A DNA stretch of 64,000 nt from an uncultured Flavobacteriales bacterium (GTDB lineage: Bacteria > Bacteroidota > Bacteroidia > Flavobacteriales_G > Salibacteraceae): NCBI GenBank assembly GCA_905479105.1, contig CAJQLE010000001.1, forward strand, positions 62,001 to 126,000. Reading direction: 5' to 3'. Within the stretch, counting starts at the first letter, position 1. The number at the start of each line of letters is the position of its first letter. A program made the position numbers and the translations under genes. Below are positions 45,875 to 56,177 of this stretch, in pieces. The notes under the pieces are model-generated. The model searched no databases. It was not told the origin of the DNA and saw only the letters and a program-made list of their open reading frames with translations.

Positions 45875-45899
45875 TAGTCATTGGCATAATAAATGACTA
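45875..45899 (+). promoter_or_regulatory. Perfect inverted repeat upstream of groES (CIRCE-like geometry)
   Basis: TAGTCATT, nine bases, AATGACTA: an 8-bp perfect inverted repeat, 30 bases before the groES ATG. CIRCE, the HrcA operator, is a 9-bp repeat with exactly a 9-base spacer, but its sequence (TTAGCACTC / GAGTGCTAA) differs. A candidate promoter region (TTG at 45881 and TACATATT at 45906) overlaps it. Repressor identity is unknown. Confidence 0.5.
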
Positions 45900-45929
45900 A
45901 CAGCCTACATATTATCAAACATTCTAAAA

Positions 45930-46211
45930 ATGGCAGAAGTGAATTTTAAACCAAACGAAGATCGAGTGCTTGTTGAAGCTGCTCGAGCAGAAGAGAAGAC
46001 TGCAGGGGGAATTATTATTCCTGACACTGCAAAAGAAAAACCTCAAAGAGGAACTGTAGTTGCGGTTGGTCCTGGTAAAAAAGATGAGCCAATCACCCTA
46101 AACGTTGGTGACGCGGTGTTCTATGGAAAATACTCTGGAACAGAGTTAAGCATCGAAGGAAAGGACTATTTGATTATGAAAACATCCGACATTCTAGGAA
46201 GCTTAAGTTAA
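45930..46211 (+). CDS. groES: Co-chaperonin GroES
   Basis: The 93-residue protein is the GroES cap. The mobile loop ([18 protein letters not shown], about 21-38) and [13 protein letters not shown] follow, then [14 protein letters not shown] and the C-terminal [10 protein letters not shown]. It binds GroEL rings during folding. Length is normal. groEL starts 33 bases later, a standard groESL operon with the inverted repeat upstream. Confidence 0.98.
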   Translation: MAEVNFKPNEDRVLVEAARAEEKTAGGIIIPDTAKEKPQRGTVVAVGPGKKDEPITLNVGDAVFYGKYSGTELSIEGKDYLIMKTSDILGSLS

Positions 46212-46226
46212 AAAACTGATTATTAA

Positions 46227-47879
<1,653 letters not shown>

Positions 47880-47903
47880 ATCAACCCTCTCCAATGACTA
47901 TAA

Positions 47904-47941
47904 AAAAGCGCCTGTATCAATTGATGCAGGCGCTTTTCTTT
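47904..47941 (+). terminator. Terminator between groEL and yqeY
   Basis: AAAAGCGCCTG and CAGGCGCTTTT form a stem whose centre (ATCAATTGAT) is also palindromic; T runs on both strands suggest it serves both convergent genes. Confidence 0.85.
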
Positions 47942-47956
47942 TGTATAAATTTCTTA

Positions 47957-48409
47957 TTAGAGTTTCCCTAACTCTTCTTTCACCAATTGCGATATAATCT
48001 TACCATCAGCCTTTCCTTTCAATTGACCTGATAATGGCCCCATAACCTTTCCCATATCCTGCGGGCCAGAAGCTCCTGAAGCTGCAATTTTTTCAACAAC
48101 CAATTTTCTAATTTCATCTTCACCCATCATTTCAGGTAAGTACTCCCCAATAACTGAAGCTTGAAATTCTTCATCTTCAGCCATATCAGCGCGGTCTTGC
48201 TCATGATAAATGGCGGCAGCATCGTTACGTTGCTTAACGAGCTTTTGCATTGCCGTGATGGCATCTTCATCGCTCACTTCACTGCCAGCCTTTTCACTTG
48301 CAATTAGAAGAATAGCACTTTTAATAGCCCTAAGAGATTCTAGCCTTTTCTTATCCTTGGCCAGCATCGCTTTCTTTATATCATCATTGATTTGTTGTGA
48401 AACACTCAT
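47957..48409 (-). CDS. GatB/YqeY domain protein
   Basis: The 150-residue protein is a free-standing YqeY domain: an N-terminal helical part (MLAKDKKRLESLRAIKSAIL) and a C-terminal part with the GEYLPEMM and GPQDMGKVMGPLSGQLKGKADGK motifs typical of the tRNA-binding tail of GatB. It is cytoplasmic and may bind tRNA; its exact role is unknown. In many Bacteroidota it follows ftsZ directly; here 5.7 kb of the giant protein gene lies between. Confidence 0.92.
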   Translation of the reverse strand: MSVSQQINDDIKKAMLAKDKKRLESLRAIKSAILLIASEKAGSEVSDEDAITAMQKLVKQRNDAAAIYHEQDRADMAEDEEFQASVIGEYLPEMMGEDEIRKLVVEKIAASGASGPQDMGKVMGPLSGQLKGKADGKIISQLVKEELGKL

Positions 48410-48480
48410 AATCTATTTTTTTCAATGACGCGAAATTACGGTAACCCAATAGATCAAAAGGAGTCCAATTTGATCATTTC

Positions 48481-51400
48481 TTATCTACCAACGACAAACC
48501 TCTTTGTAATGAAACGTCCATCAGATTCAATATCCAATAAATAAATTCCTACTGCTACATCATTTATATCCAATTGGATTTCGCTCTGATCGATTTTAAA
48601 CCACTGCGATTGATCAAACTCTTTAACAAATTGGCCCGTGGAGTTTAAAAGATTGACTTTTAAGCCTTCATCAATTTTCCAATTTCCAAAATTTACATTG
48701 AGCCTATCTGAAGCTGGATTTGGGAAAACAGAAAGCTCATTGATCGCAAATGACTCCTTGATACCAATAGTAGCAGTATCGCAATCAAGAAGAGTAATAC
48801 TGATAGAATCAAATGTCTGGCAACCATTAATATCGCTGATGCTCACAAAGTAGACACCCGCACCAATTCCAATCAATGAATCGTTGGTAGACCCGTTGTT
48901 CCATAGAAAACTGTACGGAGCGGTGTTACCTTCTACCAACGCTGTAATAAATGCTGAACTGTCATCAGCACAAACAGAATCACTGGAAGCGCTTAGCAAA
49001 GTTGCATATGGTTCGGGTTCAGATATACTGATTGAGTCATTTACTGAGCATCCAGCTGCGGATGTAGCTGTTACGAAATAACTTCCTGGTCCTAGATTCG
49101 TGATTTGAGCAGCCGTATCGCCCGTATTCCAAAAATATTCATATAATCCATTCATTCCGGAAGATAATGCTGAAATAACTCCCGAACTATCACCTTGGCA
49201 TAAAATCTCAACGTCCTGAACGATTTCTAATTGACTTAGACTATCAAAGATCAAGACTGAGAAAAATGATGAATCGATATTTCCAGAACTATCTATGGCA
49301 TACAGTAAAACACTATTAAGTCCGATTTCATTGCATGTGAAATCTGTTTGACTCAACCAAATTGAATCTAAATCACAGTCAACTGTAGCACTGTCAGCTT
49401 GAGCTGATGATAGAGAAGCTGTTCCGTTGGCATCTAACCCTAAAGCTATCAGCTGAAAAGGATACACTGTTGGAGAAAAGGTGTCAAGAACAGTAACATT
49501 AATCTGAGTTGAGGACTGATTTCCTGAAATATCTATAGCGTTAAACGTCACCGTGTTTGTCCCAATATGTGAACAATAAAAGCTTTCTTGACTCAGCCAA
49601 ATACTATCAACACTGCAATTATCGAAGGTTCCTGCATTCGCTGAATCAACAGATATTGAGACATTTCCAGTTCCATCTAAGAAAACCGTAAGATTATTAG
49701 TAATAATAACCGGAGCTATCGTATCAAACACACTCACGGTAAAATCAGTTTGGCCGATATTTCCATTAATATCAATCGCAAATAGTGTTACCACATTGGT
49801 ACCCGTGTCGCTGCATTGGAAATCAATTTGATTGAGGTAAAGTGAGTCGATTCCACAAGCGTCAAACGACCCTCCATCAACAGAAGCCGGAGTAATTGAA
49901 GCTAAGCCAGAAAAATCTAAAAACAACTGAACATTGTTTGCAACTACGTTTGGAGAGATCGTGTCAAACACTGACACAAAATTGGCTGAAGAATCAATGT
50001 TTCCATTTACGTCAACAGCATAAAGCATCACTGGCTGAGGCACACCTATGTCGCTGCAATCAAAGTTATATCTGCTAAGGTACATCGTATCAATTCCGCA
50101 ATTATCAGAACTAGCCACATTGATGAACGCAGTGTCTATTGTAAATGATCCACTTGCATCTAAATAAATTGAAGTATCGGCAGATTGAATCAATGGCCCA
50201 ATGGTATCTGAGTTGGTTATTGAAATTGATGTTGTATCCGAACATCCATTACTGCTATTCACAGTTACGGTGTATGAACCAATTGACAAACCAGAAATGG
50301 CCTCTGTATTGGCAAGGTTACTCCAAGCATAAGTATAAGGTGCTGTACCTCCTACCACCGAAACTTGAGCAGACCCATCATTTGAGGACAGACAAGTGGC
50401 ATTAGAAAAAGATGAAATACTGGCTACCGCAGCTGTTGTAGCTGGAATAATATCTACTTGAGTAATATCGAAACATCCATTGATGTCTGTCACTGTTACT
50501 TCATACGTACCGATTACTAAGCCAATGATAGAAGATGTGCTCGCACCGTTGCTCCATGCATAGGAATATCCCGGAGTTCCTCCAGATGCTGATACCGATG
50601 CATCTCCATTATTACTTCCAACACAAATGGCATTGGTTGAACTCACGATAGACGCTGATACTGAGCTCGCTGGCTCAGAAATGGTAATTGATTGGGATGT
50701 TTGACATCCATTCGCATCCGATAGCGTTAATGAATAATTTCCTGCAGATAATCCGTTGACTGAATTGTTGGTTGAACCATTGTTCCAATTGAAAGCATAA
50801 GGAGCTGTTCCACCAGAACCAGAGGCTGCAGCAGACCCATCACTGCCACCGAAACAAGAAACATCAAAGGATGCACTAACTGAAGCCGCCAAAGGAGAAA
50901 CAGGTCCTGAAATCGTCAATGCGTCAATTATAGAACAACCATTACCATCCGTTGTCGTTACAGAATAACTTCCAACAGCTAATCCAGATATGCTTGCATT
51001 TGTGCTTCCGTTGCTCCACAAAAAAGAATAGCTTGGAGTTCCTCCCAAAACCGAGACTGAAGCCGACCCATCATTTCCTCCAAAACAATCAACATCTGCA
51101 GAAACAACTGAGGTTGAAAATAGTGTAGGTTCAGTTATCAAAACTGTTTCAACTATACTGCATCCATTAGCATCCGTAATTGTAACACTGTAAGTCCCGA
51201 CTGAAAGCCCAGTTACAGCAGCAGTAGTCTGTCCATCACTCCATAAATAAGAGTACGCAGGCACTCCTCCTGAGACTATAACTATAGCTGTGCCATCATT
51301 ACCAGCGTTGCATGTGACATTAGTTGATGATAATGCAGCTGACAATGCTGGTGGTTCGGCTATTGAAAAACTCGATGAGTCTGAACAGCCGTTGGCATCA

Positions 51401-54135
51401 GAAACGGTAACAGAATAATTTCCTACAGACAATCCAATTATTGATGGACCATTAGCGGAATTGCTCCAAGAATACGTATAGGGAGGCAATCCAGAAGAGG
51501 ATGATGCAACAGCCGAACCATTGTTTAAACCATTGCAGCTAACATCTGAAGACACTGCAGATATAGTTGGATTGCCATTTACGCTAATTACTGTTAAAGC
51601 TGAGTCGCTGCCGCAAGTATTTGAATATAAATATTGAATAGTATAGCTTCCTGTTCCCACAGAAACAGGGTCAAAAATTGAATCATTAGTTATTCCAGTT
51701 CCTGAAAACACTCCTCCACTTGGCGATGCATAATTAGCAAGAGAGATAGACGCGTCTCCTTCGCAAAGATTTGGGAAAGCGGAAAACGAAACATTCAGAA
51801 TTGGATCTACAACTAATTGAAATGTATCATATCCGTTGCAACCACTCGCAATGACAGAGTAAATAATTTGATGGGTACCTGGGCCCGCTATGGCTGGATA
51901 GAAAAAATTCAAAGAAACCCCAGGACCACTAAAGGTTCCACCAAAAGGCGAACCGTAAGGAGCTAATGGAAGGAACAATGTTGAAATACACTGCTTTGGA
52001 ATTGGAGTAATATTAACCAATGGGACCGCTGTCACAATAGCTGTGATGGAATCATCAGCCAAGCAACCCGCAACAGAATAATAAATAATATGCGTCCCAA
52101 CACCAGCTGCAGAAGGATCAAACACCGAGCCGATGACACCAGGTCCAATGTGCGTTCCGTTTTGAGGAAAACCATATCCAGCTCCAGATAAAGATATTGA
52201 CCCACCATTTTCACAAGCTGATATATTATTAATGAAGATGGTTGGGTTTTGATTTACTACAACAGTTTTAGTCACACTATCTGAACACGAATTCCCATCG
52301 GTATAAGTATATGTAACCAAATTGGTTCCCAAATTAGCAAGTGAAGGATCAAATATGCTGCCAGATATAACGGCAGAACCAGAGTATACTCCACCTAATG
52401 GACTTCCACCTTGAAGTGAAAATGCTACTTCGGTTTGACAAACTGCACTCAAATTTGAATGTGAAACGTTTGGCAAAGAATAAACCGAAATTGGGAGTAC
52501 GTTGCTAGTATCTTTACATCCTGCACTATCGACTATTACCGAATACGATCCAGAACTTAAAGCTGTGAAATTCGAAAATATCTCTCCTGGCATTGAGGCA
52601 CCATTAAAAAGCCATTGATAAGAGTAAAGACTATTGGTATCCGCCACAAGAAGAGCGCTTTCACTTTGACAAAAATTCACTTGACCATTAAAAGAATAAG
52701 CTTCTGCTTTTAACCTCGAACAATTTGCCAAACGCATTACAAAACCTTCTTGATTTGGACCGGCTGCGGTATTATTTCCAAAATCCATAACAGCATTAAA
52801 GTTTCCAACAACTAACATATTATCTAGATCAGAAGCAGCAGTGGCTCGAGCAACCTCTAAATCATTAGGAGCGCTCTCAGGAGCCCAAATAAAGCTCAAT
52901 GAATCTCCCTCATAATTATACCTCATGGCATATGGATTAAGATCACCAAATGGAGTGAGAGACAATCCCTGAAAAGACAATATATCGTTAAACGAAGACG
53001 CCATCAAGAAATTCCCAAAACCATCTACTGAAATTCCCATAGAATTGTTAATGCTCGAGTTTGTATTTACAAGCCATGCATCGTTTACATTTCCAGAGGT
53101 GTCACACTCAATTATCCAATCATTTACACCTCCTCCGAAAAGACTTTGAGCACCAAAAGCGATAATTCCCTCGCCATGTCCACAAATTAAAACTTTCTGG
53201 TTCTGATCAATGGCTATATCGGCTCCAACATCGGAGTTAACACCTCCACCTTTATTCAACCAAATCGGACTCCCTGTTAATCCATTAAGTTTTGCATAAA
53301 AGACGTCCTGCGCACCAAAAGAAGTGGTTGTAAACAAATCAATTTGAACACTTGTAGTAAAATTGCCAGTGACATAAACATTATTGTGATTATCAACTGC
53401 CAAACCTCCTAAGCCACTGCTAACCTGAAAGAAATTGAAATTACCATAAGAACCATTGGTAACGATTTGTTTAGCCCAAATAAGCGAACCAGATGAATCA
53501 TATTTAGTGACTAAATACTCGCTCCCGAGGTTTGAGGGAGCAAACTGCAGTGAATCAACATATAATGTATCCGCGAACTGTGTTAAAGCGTAAACAAAAC
53601 CTAACTGATCCGTTTTCACATCTAAAACCGTAACTAATGACTTACATAAATGAGGAACACCCCAAACTGCATTTCCTAAGTAATCATACTTTACTATAAA
53701 AGCATTATTTTGAAAAAAAGCTGGTGTACCTACAAATGGGGGTAAAACGACCGATCCAAATGTTGCTGAGCCTGAATAATTTCCTGTTACATATATATCG
53801 TCATAAGGACTGATGGCTACTGAATTTGCGCCATCGGTTCCTACTCCTCCTCCGGAAACTGCCCAAATGGGATCTCCTTGAGAGTTATATTTGACCAAAA
53901 ACATATCAAAGTTTCCAAATATTGAAGGAGTGCCTAAAACACTCAAAGGAGCGAAAGATACGCTATCAATAAAACTACCTGTAACGATGTAGCCCCCATC
54001 GGAGGTAAACTCCACATCATTCGAATACTCAACTGAAGCCCCAGATTGAACATTAACATCGATATCAAATTGAGAAAATACTTTCGTAACTGTAAACAGA
54101 AGCAATATAAAAACGACAAAAATCCTACAATTCAT
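48481..54135 (-). CDS. Giant modular type IX-secreted protein with SprB and HYR-like repeats
   Basis: The ATG at 54135 gives 1884 residues (the frame is open from a TTG 48 bases earlier). Signal peptide to about residue 22 (FSQ). Residues 25-480 are a propeller-like region with repeated GGxGxDxxxxxxxxxxDxxYVTGxF motifs (SBBP/beta-propeller type). Residues 570-850 have four repeats like PxGGxYSGxGVxxxxFDPxxAGxGTHxIxY. Residues 855-1309 hold six SprB repeats of about 76 residues (CxGxNDGSA, YxWSNG, GLSxGxYSVTVTDANGC). Then four HYR-like modules of about 80 (1310-1630), two more SprB repeats (1631-1782), and a C-terminal type A sorting domain (VFPNPASDRLNV, GIYLLDIE). It should reach the cell surface through the Gld/Por system, as an adhesin or gliding protein. 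Confidence 0.9.
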   Translation of the reverse strand: MNCRIFVVFILLLFTVTKVFSQFDIDVNVQSGASVEYSNDVEFTSDGGYIVTGSFIDSVSFAPLSVLGTPSIFGNFDMFLVKYNSQGDPIWAVSGGGVGTDGANSVAISPYDDIYVTGNYSGSATFGSVVLPPFVGTPAFFQNNAFIVKYDYLGNAVWGVPHLCKSLVTVLDVKTDQLGFVYALTQFADTLYVDSLQFAPSNLGSEYLVTKYDSSGSLIWAKQIVTNGSYGNFNFFQVSSGLGGLAVDNHNNVYVTGNFTTSVQIDLFTTTSFGAQDVFYAKLNGLTGSPIWLNKGGGVNSDVGADIAIDQNQKVLICGHGEGIIAFGAQSLFGGGVNDWIIECDTSGNVNDAWLVNTNSSINNSMGISVDGFGNFLMASSFNDILSFQGLSLTPFGDLNPYAMRYNYEGDSLSFIWAPESAPNDLEVARATAASDLDNMLVVGNFNAVMDFGNNTAAGPNQEGFVMRLANCSRLKAEAYSFNGQVNFCQSESALLVADTNSLYSYQWLFNGASMPGEIFSNFTALSSGSYSVIVDSAGCKDTSNVLPISVYSLPNVSHSNLSAVCQTEVAFSLQGGSPLGGVYSGSAVISGSIFDPSLANLGTNLVTYTYTDGNSCSDSVTKTVVVNQNPTIFINNISACENGGSISLSGAGYGFPQNGTHIGPGVIGSVFDPSAAGVGTHIIYYSVAGCLADDSITAIVTAVPLVNITPIPKQCISTLFLPLAPYGSPFGGTFSGPGVSLNFFYPAIAGPGTHQIIYSVIASGCNGYDTFQLVVDPILNVSFSAFPNLCEGDASISLANYASPSGGVFSGTGITNDSIFDPVSVGTGSYTIQYLYSNTCGSDSALTVISVNGNPTISAVSSDVSCNGLNNGSAVASSSSGLPPYTYSWSNSANGPSIIGLSVGNYSVTVSDANGCSDSSSFSIAEPPALSAALSSTNVTCNAGNDGTAIVIVSGGVPAYSYLWSDGQTTAAVTGLSVGTYSVTITDANGCSIVETVLITEPTLFSTSVVSADVDCFGGNDGSASVSVLGGTPSYSFLWSNGSTNASISGLAVGSYSVTTTDGNGCSIIDALTISGPVSPLAASVSASFDVSCFGGSDGSAAASGSGGTAPYAFNWNNGSTNNSVNGLSAGNYSLTLSDANGCQTSQSITISEPASSVSASIVSSTNAICVGSNNGDASVSASGGTPGYSYAWSNGASTSSIIGLVIGTYEVTVTDINGCFDITQVDIIPATTAAVASISSFSNATCLSSNDGSAQVSVVGGTAPYTYAWSNLANTEAISGLSIGSYTVTVNSSNGCSDTTSISITNSDTIGPLIQSADTSIYLDASGSFTIDTAFINVASSDNCGIDTMYLSRYNFDCSDIGVPQPVMLYAVDVNGNIDSSANFVSVFDTISPNVVANNVQLFLDFSGLASITPASVDGGSFDACGIDSLYLNQIDFQCSDTGTNVVTLFAIDINGNIGQTDFTVSVFDTIAPVIITNNLTVFLDGTGNVSISVDSANAGTFDNCSVDSIWLSQESFYCSHIGTNTVTFNAIDISGNQSSTQINVTVLDTFSPTVYPFQLIALGLDANGTASLSSAQADSATVDCDLDSIWLSQTDFTCNEIGLNSVLLYAIDSSGNIDSSFFSVLIFDSLSQLEIVQDVEILCQGDSSGVISALSSGMNGLYEYFWNTGDTAAQITNLGPGSYFVTATSAAGCSVNDSISISEPEPYATLLSASSDSVCADDSSAFITALVEGNTAPYSFLWNNGSTNDSLIGIGAGVYFVSISDINGCQTFDSISITLLDCDTATIGIKESFAINELSVFPNPASDRLNVNFGNWKIDEGLKVNLLNSTGQFVKEFDQSQWFKIDQSEIQLDINDVAVGIYLLDIESDGRFITKRFVVGR
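48780..49245 (-). repeat. SprB-type repeats 7-8
   Basis: Two repeats of about 77 residues (QGDSSGVISAL and ADDSSAFITAL types) with YFWNTGDT and FLWNNGST cores, separated from repeats 1-6 by the HYR-like block. They end just before the sorting domain. Confidence 0.8.
49246..50208 (-). repeat. Four HYR-like modules (about 80 residues each)
   Basis: Each begins DT(I/F)(G/S/A)P and contains a Leu-Asp-x-x-G segment, DxCxID/VDS, (Y/W)LSQ or YLxR, and ends AIDxxGN followed by VxVF/L. The fourth is shifted at its start. 963 bases / 4 = 241 bases per module. Confidence 0.8.
50209..51573 (-). repeat. SprB-type repeats 1-6 (about 76 residues each)
   Basis: 1365 bases / 6 = about 228 bases per repeat. 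Each holds C-x-G-x-(N/S)-(D/N)-G, an aromatic Y-x-(W/F) pair with WSNG or WNNG, GL(S/A)xGxYxVTxxDxNGC and ends near ITEP/SEP. Repeats are diverged, so slippage between them is less likely than in recent arrays. Confidence 0.85.
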
Positions 54136-54194
54136 AGATGAGTTATTAAAAAAGTGTCCACTTTTTAAAATTGCAGCTTTCAAATCAATTTGGT

Positions 54195-54202
54195 CAAAGA
54201 TA
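54195..54202 (-). promoter_or_regulatory. -7 box for the giant secreted protein gene
   Basis: Minus-strand TATCTTTG matches TAnnTTTG, 59 bases before the ATG at 54135. A TTG at -33 was not found. The rest of the 266-base gap to ftsZ (54136-54401) holds only AT-rich sequence and the ftsZ terminator. Confidence 0.45.
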
Positions 54203-54351
54203 GTGTGAAAATTAAGTTAGCGTTTGGATAAAATAATTTTTTCTGTGTTGATTATCCTCAATAAATAGTAGGCTCATTTGATGTCTTAATTGCTTTCAGA
54301 AAAAAAATTCTGGAAGGAAACATTAAAAATATTAATTGCTTTAGTATAAAA

Positions 54352-54390
54352 TAAAAAATGGGCTTAGCGCCCATTTTTTATTTTATTTCT
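54352..54390 (-). terminator. Terminator after ftsZ
   Basis: AAAAAATGGGC, a short loop, GCCCATTTTTT gives a stem with A/T runs on both sides. It is 12 bases from the ftsZ stop and closes the dcw transcript. Confidence 0.85.
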
Positions 54391-54401
54391 AATTGTCCTT
54401 T

Positions 54402-56144
54402 TTAATCTACATTATCATGCAGGAACCCATTGTTAGGTCTTAATTTTCCACGTTTCTCACCATCCTCTGCTTCCTCTTCACCTAATGTAAATCGGCTGGT
54501 TGAAGACTCTGAAGAATGGAGCACATCATCCAAATTAATTTGCTTGCGTTTAAATGCTGGCTCATTTTCTAAATCTGACATCCCAGATGGCGTGCGCAAT
54601 CTCATGCTCAATTCTCTTAATCGAGATAATCTCGTATTAGCTCTTTCAGCTTGTTCCTCTCTAGAAGGACGATCACCACCACTTGGCTCCGAGCTATTGG
54701 AAGGTGTTGTAGTCTTGAAAATTGGCTTCTTCTCAACAATTGGCTCTTTATCCTTTTCCTTCTGCTCAGATTCACTTCGAATAAAGGGCTCCCATTCTGG
54801 ACGTTCCTCTTCTTCAGATTCCGCTGGTTCTTGAGTCTGATCAGAGGTAGCTGAGGAATCAACTTCTTCTGTTTCTTCTTGATCATTTACCGATTCAATA
54901 GTGCTTCCAACTTCGAATTCAAAAATTCGTTGTTTTTGCTCCCTCTCTTCTTCTTGATCGTCTTCATCACCGTCCTCAGTAAGTGTGAAAATATTCCGCT
55001 CATTTGACACAGTTTCCTTTTTGTCCTCTTGAACAATATCTTCTGTTTCACTTGTTTTCAAGAAAGGTTCAGCTACATCCTGCTTCTCCTCCACAATTGG
55101 AGCAACAGCCGCTTGTTCCTCTTCCTCTTCTTCAAGATTAATTCTTCTCTTCTCAGGCTTCTTCTCGAAGTTTGTAGAAGCTGAAGCGTTTTGGTGAAAG
55201 CCCGTTGCAATGATAGTGACTGAAAGAGAATCTCCTAAACTCTCATCCATTCCATATCCCCAGATAACATCTGCACTAGCTCCAGCCTCTTCTTGGATAT
55301 AATCAGTAATATCACTAATCTCATCCATGAGCACTTCTTGGTTTCCGAATGTGATGTTGAGCAACACATAGCGAGCTCCTTGAATATTGTTGTCATTCAA
55401 CAATGGAGATGACAAGGCTTTTTCAACCGCTTTGGTTGCTCTATCCTCTCCTTCAGCAGCAGCAGAACCCATAATCGCAACACCAGAGTCGCACATTACT
55501 GTTCTCACATCTTCAAAGTCAACGTTGATGTATCCTGTTCTCGTGATAATCTCCGCTATTCCCTTAGCAGCCGTTGTCAAAACATCATCGGCCATTGCGA
55601 ATGCTTGAGCAATTGGCAAATTGCCGCACATTTCGCGCAGTTTTTCATTATTGATAATCAAGAGTGTATCTACTTGTTCTCTTATTTCTTCAATTCCTGC
55701 TTCAGCTTGTTGGCGTCTTTTGCGACCCTCAAAGAAGAAGGGCATTGTAACGATACCAACTGTCAACACGCCCATTTCTCTTGCAGCTTTAGCGATAACT
55801 GGCGCAGCACCAGTTCCAGTGCCACCGCCCATTCCTGCAGTGATGAAAATCATCTTGGTGTTTTTATTGATGATTTCTTTGATATCATCAATATTTTCAA
55901 TGGCAGCATTTTTACCCACTTCAGGCAATGAGCCAGCTCCTCGCCCTTCGGTAAGTGTAGCTCCTAATTGAACCTTGAAAGGAATTGGACTGATATCCAA
56001 TGCTTGTTGATCAGTATTGCATACAAGGAAATCTACTCCCTTGATTCCTTGGCGGTACATGTGATTGACAGCATTACTGCCACCACCACCTACACCAAGT
56101 ACTTTGATTATGCTTGAATTTTCTTTTGGTAAATCGAATTTCAT
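54402..56144 (-). CDS. ftsZ: Cell division protein FtsZ
   Basis: FtsZ (580 residues) polymerises at mid-cell and recruits the septal machine. The GTPase domain (to about 316) has GGGGSNAV (18-25), the tubulin signature GGGTGTGAA near 104-112 and the T7 loop segment NVDFEDVRTVM. The long C-terminal part (about 320-580) is acidic and low-complexity, well beyond the roughly 60-residue linker of E. coli, then a conserved short segment EPAFKRKQINLDDVL near 525-540, likely the FtsA-binding peptide of Bacteroidota, followed by a further tail. Gap to ftsA is 33 bases. Confidence 0.98.
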   Translation of the reverse strand: MKFDLPKENSSIIKVLGVGGGGSNAVNHMYRQGIKGVDFLVCNTDQQALDISPIPFKVQLGATLTEGRGAGSLPEVGKNAAIENIDDIKEIINKNTKMIFITAGMGGGTGTGAAPVIAKAAREMGVLTVGIVTMPFFFEGRKRRQQAEAGIEEIREQVDTLLIINNEKLREMCGNLPIAQAFAMADDVLTTAAKGIAEIITRTGYINVDFEDVRTVMCDSGVAIMGSAAAEGEDRATKAVEKALSSPLLNDNNIQGARYVLLNITFGNQEVLMDEISDITDYIQEEAGASADVIWGYGMDESLGDSLSVTIIATGFHQNASASTNFEKKPEKRRINLEEEEEEQAAVAPIVEEKQDVAEPFLKTSETEDIVQEDKKETVSNERNIFTLTEDGDEDDQEEEREQKQRIFEFEVGSTIESVNDQEETEEVDSSATSDQTQEPAESEEEERPEWEPFIRSESEQKEKDKEPIVEKKPIFKTTTPSNSSEPSGGDRPSREEQAERANTRLSRLRELSMRLRTPSGMSDLENEPAFKRKQINLDDVLHSSESSTSRFTLGEEEAEDGEKRGKLRPNNGFLHDNVD

Positions 56145-56177
56145 ATCAGATTGTTTTCAGCGATTGATATTCCTTAA

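Noticed and set aside
48780-51573. Spaced repeats that could look like a CRISPR array
   Set aside because: Repeat units are about 228 bases, diverged in sequence and in a continuous reading frame; they are protein modules and not repeat-spacer units.
55605-55971. Open plus-strand frames of over 100 codons opposite ftsZ
   Set aside because: They mirror codon structure of ftsZ and have no start context, promoter or protein features.
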